A stretch of 64,000 nt of DNA from Nostoc sp. NMS8 (GTDB taxonomy: Bacteria; Cyanobacteriota; Cyanobacteriia; Cyanobacteriales; Nostocaceae). Shown here piece after piece: positions 50,891 through 59,916 of the stretch (positions are counted from its first letter, which is position 1; each line of letters starts with the position of its first letter). The stretch is taken from assembly GCF_017115045.1 (NCBI RefSeq), contig NZ_JABXKK010000096.1:62001-126000 (forward strand), in the 5' to 3' direction. The translations under genes were made by a program, and so were the position numbers. The notes below the pieces were generated by a model that did no database searches, was not told the DNA's origin, and was given only the letters and a program-made list of their open reading frames with translations.

Positions 50891-51947
50891 CGGTTTTTAT
50901 TTTTGCCGCCAAACATAGGTTGATGTATAATATTTCTATTTTCAGATTATCCAACTAAAGAATATAATATTTTCGTACATCTAAAATTTGTAACTTGATT
51001 GATTAAGACATTTTGTATAGTGTCTGAAACGTTGAGCGTTGCAATAATCTCAACATTTTGGACATTGCCTTGGTTTGAATTCAGTCTGTTGTATTTTCAA
51101 TTGGATTAACTTAGCAGAGTTTGGGAATAAAACTCTTAGTAAACTGATCGATAGCTCTCAAAAAATTAGCAATTAACAAACTTAAAACTATTGAACTGAA
51201 GACAGCAGATAGAACTGATATAAAGTAAAATAGAATACTTTATCAAGCTTAATACCAATTGTAATTGAGTGAGTAAGTGACCGTCGTCAGTCATTGGTGA
51301 GAGTTGCATAGTATTATCCTGTACTATAAGCTTGAACAGTTTTACCCTTTAGATTGATTAAATTAGGTAAATAACAAAATACTGTCTATACCTATTGATG
51401 AATCTGAAGTCATTTTACCTGCTGCAATTTCGACAATTTTCTTAGCGATCGCTAGCCAACTTACTAGTATTTTTACAGACATATCGTAATTACAGTGTTT
51501 GAAAAAATACTAATATTTAAGCCTCTAACAAAGCTTCCTGACAAAGGCTCCATCAATCGAATGAATCCAAAGGTTTGGTTAAAAACCGCTTGAAACCATC
51601 ATTTACTTTCTCGTAAAGCAACTTCGACACGTTGTAATTTTTTCACTTTCGTAATCTTTTTTTAAAGTTGTATACAAAATAATACTATATGGAACATAGC
51701 AACTCAAAGCTGAATTATAAGTAGGGAGTAGCAATTTGGCATTCGTTTCAATATTTCATACTTTTTATGTAAGTATCTATATATCTTCAGCTAGATTTGT
51801 CCTCTATCTAAATGTAAAATTTTCGGGTATTTATTATTTCTATCGGTGGATGCAGACGGGTTGAAATATCATCTATCTTTAGTTTGGGATAATAAGAGAG
51901 AGAAGTTACAAAAGGTAATATTTTGAAAGGTTGCAAACAACACAATA
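50891..51947. other. 1-kb spacer between divergent two-component genes
   Basis: No protein-coding frame of note. The region is AT-rich, with no promoter motif, terminator or long repeat that I can identify confidently. Its length is unusual for two divergent regulatory genes, so long leaders, a small RNA or a lost gene are possible. Confidence 0.5.
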
Positions 51948-52682
51948 GTGAGTGTAGCGATGAATGAAATTAGTATTATTTTAATTGAAGATCATGATTT
52001 AACACGAATGGGACTACGAGCAGCATTACAGTCTCACAGTGCATTAAAAGTAATTGGCGAAGCGGCAAATGCTACCCAAGGATTAAAACTTTTAGAAACG
52101 GCAAAGCCAGACGTAGCGGTTGTAGATATTGGCTTGCCTGATATGGATGGCATCGAACTCACTCGTAAATTCAGACGCTATCAGACGGAAACTGGGCAAT
52201 CAAATACGAAGATTCTTATCTTGACAATGGATCATACAGAGGATGCTGTACTAGCAGCCTTTGCCGCTGGTGCTGATTCTTATTACATGAAAGAAACCAG
52301 CATCAGTAAATTAACTGAGGCGATCCAAGCAACTCACGGCGGGAACTCTTGGATTGATCCGGCAATTGCCAACGTGGTACTGCGGAAGATGCGCCAAGGT
52401 ATTCCTGGAGAAAGTCAAGGTTCTGACAAGCCGAAAACTGTAAAAATTGAGGCACTGGCATCAGAATATGAGCAAGTTTTAGAAACATATCCCCTAACTC
52501 AACGGGAATTGGAAATACTAGAGTTGATTGTAGGTGGGTGTAGCAATGGGCAAATTGCCGAGAAACTCTACATTACAGTTGGTACTGTAAAAACCCATGT
52601 TCGCAATATTCTAAATAAACTGTGTGCTGACGATCGTACACAAGCTGCTGTGAGAGCCTTACGTTCTGGGTTGGTAGCATGA
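51948..52682 (+). CDS. NarL/LuxR-family response regulator
   Basis: A 244-residue response regulator. The receiver has Asp60 in VAVVDIGLPDMDG with the acidic pair Glu14-Asp15 and Lys in YYMKET. A linker leads to a LuxR-type helix-turn-helix, LTQRELEILELIVGG then KLYITVGTVKTHVRNIL (about residues 180-225). It is a DNA-binding output for a two-component pathway; the two hybrid kinases divergently encoded are candidate partners. The GTG at 51948 is reported; an ATG at 51960 (MNEISI) is equally possible and no ribosome site decides between them. Confidence 0.9.
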   Translation: MSVAMNEISIILIEDHDLTRMGLRAALQSHSALKVIGEAANATQGLKLLETAKPDVAVVDIGLPDMDGIELTRKFRRYQTETGQSNTKILILTMDHTEDAVLAAFAAGADSYYMKETSISKLTEAIQATHGGNSWIDPAIANVVLRKMRQGIPGESQGSDKPKTVKIEALASEYEQVLETYPLTQRELEILELIVGGCSNGQIAEKLYITVGTVKTHVRNILNKLCADDRTQAAVRALRSGLVA

Positions 52683-52742
52683 GGAGTGGTGAGTACTGAG
52701 TTAAGAGTTAGGAATTTTATTTCCCCTTTCTCCAATTCCCAT

Positions 52743-54092
52743 TCAAAATCGTTCCTGTAAACATTCTGCAATACGTAGTGCGGCTCCTGGTTTACCCATG
52801 CGTCGCCCACCATTTTCGGCAATAATTTGTAAAATATCAGGATCTTTGAAGAGAGACTGTACAACCTTGGCAATTTCTGCTGGGTGATCAATTAAAATCA
52901 AGGATGAGCCGAGAAGACGACTTTGAGCTTCAGCAAAGGCAGGGTTATACTGCGGCCCATTACCGGGAATCGCGATCGCAGGTTTCCCTAAACCGATAAA
53001 CTGTTCTGTGGCTGTACCTGCCATTGCGATCGCTATATCTCCCAAATGCAAGCAATCATTATAGGCTTGTTGTGTCAAGAATAAATAAGCATTTCTTTGT
53101 TTAAATGTCAAGGCATTTGGATCGGAGATTTGGATCGGAGATGCTGATTCAGTGCGCCAGCCTTGAGATTGCACACTTTGGGATAAAATATTAGAGTCTA
53201 ACCCAGGAGCGATCGCACCTAAAAATACCACTATTTTAGAAGTATAAAAGATCGAATCTCTCTCCTGAAAACTTGCCATCAATGCAGATACGGCAATCAT
53301 AATAGTTTCCCAGTTAGTATATGCCTCTGGCGGGCGAGAACCAGGAAGAAGAGTTACTACAAAAGGTCTAACTATTTCTCGCTGTTGGACATCTTGACTA
53401 TAAAATTGTTGGCGTGAAAACGTTGGTTCTAAACCATCCATCATGGGATTACCCAAACTAAAAGCTGGAATTGGCCATTGTTTTAATGTTTCCGTCGTCA
53501 ACCCATCTCTAGGAAACACCGCCTTACAACGGCGACGACTCATTAACCAGCGTTCCCAAGGATGATAAACTGAACCGGAAAAGTTTTCCCAACGCGCATT
53601 TTTAGATTTCCGTGGCAATAATCCAGCTTCATCCCGCACATAATATTCAGATTTCGCCGTACCGACAAAAGCATAATTAGCGCCACTGAAAGTTGCAAAC
53701 AACAAGGGGACAATATCTCCCACTGCTAAAATTGCTCTTTTATTACCTAATTTTTTTTGAGAACTTACCCAACGGCGGACAGCTTTAATCTGGCTGAGAG
53801 TCAGTTGCAATAAACCACCGCGTACATCCCGCGCTAATTGACGACCATCCATATAAATAAAGCCGCCAGAAGGCATATTAAGGACTGAACCGATAAAGGG
53901 GATATCCAACTGTTCATAAGCACGTCCTTCGCCCACCAAAGGTAAAGCAAATATCTGTGGTGGGTTTGGTTGTCGTTGGAGTTCTTGCAAAATCCGAACT
54001 GCAATCATATCTTCCCCATGACCGTTACTTAATACAAGTAACCGCAAAGGAGGGGAGTTAGAAGCTAGAGATGACCGAGATACATTACTCAT
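52743..54092 (-). CDS. Lipid-A-disaccharide synthase-related protein
   Basis: A 449-residue protein of the cyanobacterial LpxB-related family. It starts with a glycosyltransferase-B-like LLVLSNGHGEDMIAVRIL and has RAILAVGDIVPLLFA, PLLPGSRPPEAY-like LLPGSRPPEAY and AMAGTATEQFIGLGKPAI, which resemble the UDP-sugar site of LpxB and other GT-B enzymes. It is not the canonical LpxB, which has another N-terminus. The sugar donor and acceptor are unknown; a role in outer-membrane or other glycolipid synthesis is inference. It is convergent with the response regulator gene. Confidence 0.85.
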   Translation of the reverse strand: MSNVSRSSLASNSPPLRLLVLSNGHGEDMIAVRILQELQRQPNPPQIFALPLVGEGRAYEQLDIPFIGSVLNMPSGGFIYMDGRQLARDVRGGLLQLTLSQIKAVRRWVSSQKKLGNKRAILAVGDIVPLLFATFSGANYAFVGTAKSEYYVRDEAGLLPRKSKNARWENFSGSVYHPWERWLMSRRRCKAVFPRDGLTTETLKQWPIPAFSLGNPMMDGLEPTFSRQQFYSQDVQQREIVRPFVVTLLPGSRPPEAYTNWETIMIAVSALMASFQERDSIFYTSKIVVFLGAIAPGLDSNILSQSVQSQGWRTESASPIQISDPNALTFKQRNAYLFLTQQAYNDCLHLGDIAIAMAGTATEQFIGLGKPAIAIPGNGPQYNPAFAEAQSRLLGSSLILIDHPAEIAKVVQSLFKDPDILQIIAENGGRRMGKPGAALRIAECLQERF

Positions 54093-54334
54093 AGAAACAA
54101 AATATCAAAATTAACTGTCTGTTTAGCTAAGAGGTATAAATAGGGAAATCGACGAAGCAGCTGGAAGTTAGTATTATCCCTATTTCTTTACTTCCCTACA
54201 ACTAATACCAATTTTGGATAGGAATGTAATTGTTTGAAATTCCTCGAACAGCCTTTTGGTCAATACTTTTAATCAAAAATCTAAAATCTAAAATCCAAGA
54301 TTAGTATAACTCCCAGTTAATTAGGTTAAATATT

Positions 54335-56377
54335 ATGCGAGTTTCTGCTACTGCAATTTTTACTTTAGCTACTTTAGCTGCTGCCAATGTCACCCAACAA
54401 GCAACGGCTGCACCCGCTAAAACCGTTACCCCAACTGCAAAAGCCGGTAACTTGATAGTGCCGATAATTGAAGAAACTCCCGCACGAGTAGAGACAATTG
54501 CTTCCCCAGAAACTATAGTTGCACAACAATTTTCCCAAAATCCCGTCATCGTGCAAACGGGTGCAAACAAAAATTCTCCAGTAGTCTTACAGGGTAATTC
54601 ACCAGTAACACTCCCCTTCATATCTTCATCCCCCGCTACTGAAAGTAATTTAGTAGTCACAGCTACAGATGTACAGGTAGTGGGAGTCAATCAAGAATTG
54701 CAGCAAATCATTCGTAAAGTCATTAAAACCCAAGCTGGTGGGGAAACTAGTCAAAACCAGTTACAAAAAGATGTCGCAGCAATTTTAGATACAGGTTTAT
54801 TTAGCAATGTCAGTGTGAATAGCCGCAGCACACCCTCTGGATTGAATGTAGTTTATCAAGTGCAACCGGTGATTGTGCGTTCCCTGCAATTATCTGGTGC
54901 TAAAGTCCTTACTTACCAAATAGCTCAACAAAGTTTGCAATCTCAGATAGGAACCACCATCAGTCCGGCGGGACTGCAACAATCAGTAGCACAAATTAAC
55001 AAGTGGTACACCGATAATGGTTATAACTTGGCGCGGGTACTATCAATTAAACCCAATCCTCAAGGAATTCTCACCGTAAATGTCGCTGAAGGTTTGGTGG
55101 GTGATATCAAATTTCGCTTTGTCAACGATGAGGGTAAAACCGTTGATAGCAAGGGTAATCCCGTCGGCAGACGCACTAAACCAGATTTTCTGCAACAGCA
55201 ACTCAAGCTGAAACCTGGTCAAATTTTCCAAGAAAATGTCGTCAAGCAAGATATACAACAGCTATATCGTACTGGTTTATTTGAGCAGGTGAATGTTGCC
55301 TTAGAAGGAGATGCGACAAAACTTGATTTAGTCTACCAACTTAAAGAAACTGGGGCGCGTGGTGTTAACTTGGGTGGTAGTTACAATGCCGATCAGGGTT
55401 TAGTAGGTACAATCAGCTATCAGGATCAGAATGTCGGCGGTGTTAATGATACTTTAGGTGTGAATGTTGGTGTCAGTAGTCGAGACTTGCAGTTTAATAC
55501 CAAATTTACCAGTCCCTATCGGACAACTAACCCCGATCGCTTGGGATACACTGTAAATGGTTTTCGTAGTCAAGAACTTTCGGAAACCTTTGATGACAAG
55601 ATTAAGCTAGCCAATGGCGATAAAGTGCGAGAAGGTAAAATTGGCGGTGGTGTTAGCTTGCTACGACCAATTGACGACTGGAATACCTCATTAGGATTAA
55701 ACTATACTCGAACCAGTATTCGCGATCGCCAAGGTAATATTACCCCAACTGATGCTCAGGGTAATCCCCTCTCTGCCAGTGGCACTGGTATTGACGACCT
55801 AACAACCGTATCCTTCACCGCCACCAAAGACAAACGAGATAATCCCCTCAATCCAACTCAAGGTTCCGTTCTTAGTCTGAGTACAGAACAATCTATACCT
55901 ATCGGCGAAGGTAATATTTCCCTCAATCGCCTCAAAGCCAATTACAGCCAGTATTTACCAGTGCAGTTATTTAACAGCAAACAGCCACAAGTATTTGCAG
56001 TGAATGTGCAAGCTGGTACCGTCATTGGGAATTTACCGCCTTACGAAAGCTTTAACTTGGGTGGTTCCAATTCAGTGCGCGGTTACGATTCTGGAGAGGT
56101 TGGGAGTGGTCGCAGTTATGTGTTGGCTTCGGCAGAATATCGTTTTCCTGTCTTACCAATCGTAGGCGGTGTATTGTTTGCCGACTTCGCCTCAGACTTA
56201 GGCTCAGGTGATACTGTATTAGGAGATCCTGCGGGTGTGCGGGATAAACCAGGTTATGGTTTTGGTTATGGGGCGGGAGTGCGATTAAATTCACCACTAG
56301 GCTTAATTCGGGCTGACTATGGTATTAATGACCAGGGAGAAAGCAAAGTACATCTAGGTATCGGGCAGCGATTTTAA
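54335..56377 (+). CDS. Omp85 (BamA/TamA-type) outer-membrane protein
   Basis: A 680-residue outer-membrane protein. An Ala/Thr-rich signal-type leader (MRVSATAIFTLATLAAANV) is followed by a low-complexity linker, two to three POTRA domains (about 115-345) and a 16-strand barrel (about 350-680). The L6 motif VRGY lies near residue 580 in NSVRGYDSGEVGSGR, and the last strand ends VHLGIGQRF with a terminal Phe. Cyanobacterial Omp85 proteins insert outer-membrane proteins and are the relatives of chloroplast Toc75. The gene appears alone, 240 bp downstream of a divergently placed LpxB-related gene. Confidence 0.93.
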   Translation: MRVSATAIFTLATLAAANVTQQATAAPAKTVTPTAKAGNLIVPIIEETPARVETIASPETIVAQQFSQNPVIVQTGANKNSPVVLQGNSPVTLPFISSSPATESNLVVTATDVQVVGVNQELQQIIRKVIKTQAGGETSQNQLQKDVAAILDTGLFSNVSVNSRSTPSGLNVVYQVQPVIVRSLQLSGAKVLTYQIAQQSLQSQIGTTISPAGLQQSVAQINKWYTDNGYNLARVLSIKPNPQGILTVNVAEGLVGDIKFRFVNDEGKTVDSKGNPVGRRTKPDFLQQQLKLKPGQIFQENVVKQDIQQLYRTGLFEQVNVALEGDATKLDLVYQLKETGARGVNLGGSYNADQGLVGTISYQDQNVGGVNDTLGVNVGVSSRDLQFNTKFTSPYRTTNPDRLGYTVNGFRSQELSETFDDKIKLANGDKVREGKIGGGVSLLRPIDDWNTSLGLNYTRTSIRDRQGNITPTDAQGNPLSASGTGIDDLTTVSFTATKDKRDNPLNPTQGSVLSLSTEQSIPIGEGNISLNRLKANYSQYLPVQLFNSKQPQVFAVNVQAGTVIGNLPPYESFNLGGSNSVRGYDSGEVGSGRSYVLASAEYRFPVLPIVGGVLFADFASDLGSGDTVLGDPAGVRDKPGYGFGYGAGVRLNSPLGLIRADYGINDQGESKVHLGIGQRF

Positions 56378-56435
56378 TTTGAGTTCAAGCATTGCTGATA
56401 GGTTATATCCAAAAATTTATGCATTATCCATAACC

Positions 56436-56525
56436 CAATACAGTTCAGAATGAGCAACAAAACACTTGTCTTGACGGCGATTTATCGCGTCTCAAAAACC
56501 CAAAATTATTGCCAGTAGCCCTTAA
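56436..56525 (+). repeat. Dispersed repeat family B, copy 2
   Basis: It runs CAATACAGTTCAG ... GACGGCGATTTATCGC ... AAAACCCAAAATT ... GCCAGTAGCCCTTAA and matches the reverse complement of 18291-18378. It lies in the 365 bp after the Omp85 gene. Confidence 0.8.
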
Positions 56526-56544
56526 CCCAAGCGTATTGATTCAT

Positions 56545-56587
56545 AACCCTTGTAGAGACGTAGCACTGCTATCTCTCTACAAGGGTT
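56545..56587. repeat. Palindromic repeat unit, degenerate copy 4
   Basis: AACCCTTGTAGAGA and TCTCTACAAGGGTT are perfect arms around a variant of the GACGTAGCA core. Arms are longer than in copy 1. It follows the family B copy by 19 nt. Confidence 0.75.
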
Positions 56588-56742
56588 ATTGAGATAGATT
56601 TAATGTGATATCTTAATAATTCTGTTCAAAATCTAGGGTTTTCCGTAGTGAAAATTCTATAATCATTCTCTCATCTTATTTGCCTACATGAGATAATTTC
56701 CTATTAACTGTTTAACATAGAGAAAATTAGCTCAATATTTGT

Positions 56743-57474
56743 ATGCAGCAAGTATCAATCGACAATGTGGAGTTCCCAATTCATCTCAATGCGAAAACAA
56801 TTGCTCGACGTTTAAGTGTCACAGTTATGTGCCTCACCTTCGCAGGCGTTCTAAGTGGCTATTTCTGGCTTTTGAAGTTTCCCTTCCCAGCTACCCAATG
56901 GTTTTACGAACTATTTAGCCTAGATGGAGAATTGAATATTCCTGCCTGGTATTCTTCATGCACTCTATTATTTTGTTCGGGATTACTTAAAATAATTAGC
57001 GCTATTAAGACGAAAGACCGTTATTTTGTTTACTGGAAAACTCTATATTTGATATTTTTCTATTTGAGTTTGGACGAAGCATTTAGTTTTCACGAGATTT
57101 TGATCATTCCGTCAGTACGAGAATTGCTTCATCTCAATCCTCTATTTTTCCAAACCTGGGTTATCCCTGGTGTTATTTTAGTGGGAGTTTTTGCATTTAA
57201 ATATCTAAAATTTTTGCTCCATCTTCCTCCAAAGACTCGGTATTTATTTCTAATTGCCGCAGTTGTTTATGTGAGTGGAGGCTTAGGTATGGAAATGGTG
57301 GGTGGAGTTTTGAGAGTAGATTTTGGACGACGCACTCTCATAACGTTAATTGGCATATTTGTTGAAGAGTTTTTGGAAATGGTCGGAATTGTAATTTTTA
57401 TTTATGCGCTGCTAGCTTACCTTAGCAGCTTGAAAGAAAGCATTCAACTAAAAATCTATACATCTGAAAAGTAA
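56743..57474 (+). CDS. Multi-pass membrane protein of unknown function
   Basis: A 243-residue protein with about six hydrophobic helices. Charged residues sit inside or at the edge of helices: SLDEAFSFHE (about residues 108-117), GGLGMEMVGGVLR (about 184-196) and GIFVEEFLEMVGI (about 206-218). The spacing of Glu, Asp and His suggests a metal or proton site in the membrane. No family recognised. The start ATG follows AT-rich sequence without a clear ribosome site. Confidence 0.6.
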   Translation: MQQVSIDNVEFPIHLNAKTIARRLSVTVMCLTFAGVLSGYFWLLKFPFPATQWFYELFSLDGELNIPAWYSSCTLLFCSGLLKIISAIKTKDRYFVYWKTLYLIFFYLSLDEAFSFHEILIIPSVRELLHLNPLFFQTWVIPGVILVGVFAFKYLKFLLHLPPKTRYLFLIAAVVYVSGGLGMEMVGGVLRVDFGRRTLITLIGIFVEEFLEMVGIVIFIYALLAYLSSLKESIQLKIYTSEK

Positions 57475-57549
57475 TATCAAGTCTACGCTTTCCCAACATC
57501 ACGCACATCTGGACGCAGAGCGATAAAATCTTGTAGTTAGCCAATTAGG

Positions 57550-57592
57550 GTACGCAAGTGTCTCGTAGAGAAGCTCAACGTTTGCGGAGCAT
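57550..57592. repeat. Degenerate small dispersed repeat
   Basis: GTGTCTCGTAGAGAAGCTCA followed by ACGTTTGCGGAGC resembles the repeat inserted in the FAD oxidoreductase (1101-1169), in partly inverted form. It lies in the 195-bp gap before the WD40 gene. Confidence 0.45.
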
Positions 57593-57669
57593 TATCACGT
57601 TTTCGTAAGACATTAATTTTTTAAAAGCGCTAATCATACAAAATATCAAAAAATATTATAAGTAATAGT

Positions 57670-59904
57670 ATGGAAAAAAGTGTTATAAATGCCAGCCTTT
57701 CTACCCAAAATCTAACCTTTCGTCCAGGTGATACCCCTGTATCATTTGAGGTAACTGTCAATAATGATAGCGATCGCTTTGTCAATTTTCAGATCGAAAT
57801 TACCGCAGCCGGAGAAACTCGGAATACAGGCTATCGCTGGTATCGACTCGAACCAGAGGTAGCAGCAGCCAAGCCACCCGGTAGTAGTACCATCTTCCAA
57901 GTTTTTGTATTCAATACACCCATTCCGGGATTTGTCGGTACTGTCAACCTGATGGTAAATATTTTTTCACCGCAATTAGCACAACAGTGCAGACTTGTGC
58001 TACGCCTGAAAATCGAGCGAGACAACAGACCAACGCATTTAAGTGTAGAATTGCCTGTGCGGGAGTTCCAAGTTTATCCCCGCAATTCTGTAGATATACC
58101 AGTACGAGTGCGGAACTTGGGGCAACAACCGACTGATGTAGTATTACATTTTACAGGTATTGATTCATCTTGGCTAGCTGGCAGTGCAGAACGCCGCTTA
58201 TTCTTAGATCCAGGTGGTTTAGCAGAAGCTACATTCCAATGTCAACCTCCATCTGTAGTGCAAGCACCCAGTCAAAATTACCCTTTTACCATTGAAGCTG
58301 TTAGTAATAATGGTTATCCAACTAATGCTGAAGGTAATGTTGAAGTTTTACCAGTGGGTTTTATAGACTTTACCACCACAGAAAAGCACCTGAAAATTCC
58401 TAGTAAATCGGCATGGTTGCCTGACTGGAAATCTCATACAGCTTCCTTTGAATTGTTATTTAAAAATGCTAGCAACCTCAACCAGCAAATTAATGTCCAG
58501 GTGCAGGGTAGAGACTGGCGAAAATGTAGTTTTAAAAAGCTTCCCGAAATTGCCAATCTCCATCTAGGAGAGACAAGTAAAGTCATCCTTGATGTTAAAA
58601 CAAAACGCCCTTGGGTAGGAATCGGCAAAACTTTATTGCTGGAGGTCAAATCGGAATTATCCGACCAACGTTTAGGGAGTACAGACCCAGCCACGCAGAC
58701 ATTAGAAGTGGAGACTTCGCCAATTATACCTTTATGGCTACAATTGGTTGCGATCGCACTTTTAGCCGCACTCCTAGCATTAATCTTTCAACCCAGAAAT
58801 GTAATGCATACCCGTTCTGTAAACTCAGTGCGTTTTAGTGGCATTGGTTTATCTGTGGTCAGTGGTTCAGATGATTGCACCTTAAGACTTTGGAGAATCG
58901 GTACTGATAGCTTAGATCCTGATGATACAGTAAAATACACTGGGCAGCCCGTTGCTTGCGATCAAGCACAACAACCCAAAGGTTTAATGGCGATTACTGA
59001 TGACGCGGTAGAAGTCTTACGCTTCATGCCATTACAAAATAATCGTGCGGCTGTTGGTTTAGATAATGGTGTCATTGAACTCAGAGATGTCCCATCAGGT
59101 GCAAAGATTGGCCAACTTCAAGACCTTAAAGATCCTAAAGCAAAAGGCGATCGCGTTTTTGATTTAGCTTTCACCTCAAACTCACTTAACTTATTCAGTG
59201 GTTATGGCAGTGGTAAAGTGAGACTATGGTCAAGACCAGCGCCTAACAGCGATTTTCTGCCAGAACCGCAAGTTATTGACGTACAAAGTACATTGAAACT
59301 ATCAGGTTTCCAAGTCCGGGCATTAAATCTCAGCCCAGATGCAAAAACTCTCGTAATTGCTGGAAACTTTAAACGTTTCATCTTGTGGCAGTGGAATCCA
59401 AATCAATCTAATAAACAATCTCCCAGTTTATTAGTACAAAATCTAGAAAAACTAGACCCATTAGTTGGGCGTGAAGACTATATCTGGGGATTGGCTTTTG
59501 TTCCTAACTCAACCAGAAAAATCCTCGCAACATCTGATTCTGCGGGCTTCATTACAATTTGGGATTTAAATCAGTGTCAAACTATCAAAAATCCGAATCC
59601 CCTCGAAAAAGTAAATGAACTTAATTGTTCACCCCTAGACCGTTGGTCAGCCTCAAAAACATCAGTGCGGACTCTCGCATTTAGTGACGATGGTAGTCTC
59701 TTAGTAAGTGGTGGCGATGATGGACGAGTCGTGGTTTGGTACTTAACCTCCGAACAGAAACTCGACAAAACAAAAGCAGCAGAAGGCAAAACAATTTACC
59801 AAAGCTCTAAAAAAATTAATAGTATCGACTTGAAAACTAATCAAGGAACCATGATTGTGAGTGGTGGTGAAGATTTTCAGGTCAAACTACATCGCATCAA
59901 ATAA
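57670..59904 (+). CDS. Beta-sandwich/TM/WD40 protein
   Basis: A 744-residue protein in three parts. Residues 1-350 form several Ig-like beta-sandwich repeats (FRPGDTPVSFEVTVNNDSDR; VYPRNSVDIPVRVRNLG and similar), typical of COG1470-like proteins. A single membrane helix, IIPLWLQLVAIALLAALLAL, lies at about 351-374. Residues 378-744 hold WD40 repeats (SGSDDCTLRLWRIG, SGYGSGKVRLWSRP, TSDSAGFITIWDLN, SGGDDGRVVVWYL, SGGEDFQVKLHRIK). No signal peptide is visible. It overlaps nothing but is 12 nt from the next gene, a paralogue of its first half. Likely a membrane scaffold; function unknown. Confidence 0.8.
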   Translation: MEKSVINASLSTQNLTFRPGDTPVSFEVTVNNDSDRFVNFQIEITAAGETRNTGYRWYRLEPEVAAAKPPGSSTIFQVFVFNTPIPGFVGTVNLMVNIFSPQLAQQCRLVLRLKIERDNRPTHLSVELPVREFQVYPRNSVDIPVRVRNLGQQPTDVVLHFTGIDSSWLAGSAERRLFLDPGGLAEATFQCQPPSVVQAPSQNYPFTIEAVSNNGYPTNAEGNVEVLPVGFIDFTTTEKHLKIPSKSAWLPDWKSHTASFELLFKNASNLNQQINVQVQGRDWRKCSFKKLPEIANLHLGETSKVILDVKTKRPWVGIGKTLLLEVKSELSDQRLGSTDPATQTLEVETSPIIPLWLQLVAIALLAALLALIFQPRNVMHTRSVNSVRFSGIGLSVVSGSDDCTLRLWRIGTDSLDPDDTVKYTGQPVACDQAQQPKGLMAITDDAVEVLRFMPLQNNRAAVGLDNGVIELRDVPSGAKIGQLQDLKDPKAKGDRVFDLAFTSNSLNLFSGYGSGKVRLWSRPAPNSDFLPEPQVIDVQSTLKLSGFQVRALNLSPDAKTLVIAGNFKRFILWQWNPNQSNKQSPSLLVQNLEKLDPLVGREDYIWGLAFVPNSTRKILATSDSAGFITIWDLNQCQTIKNPNPLEKVNELNCSPLDRWSASKTSVRTLAFSDDGSLLVSGGDDGRVVVWYLTSEQKLDKTKAAEGKTIYQSSKKINSIDLKTNQGTMIVSGGEDFQVKLHRIK

Positions 59905-59916
59905 GGAAGTCGATAT

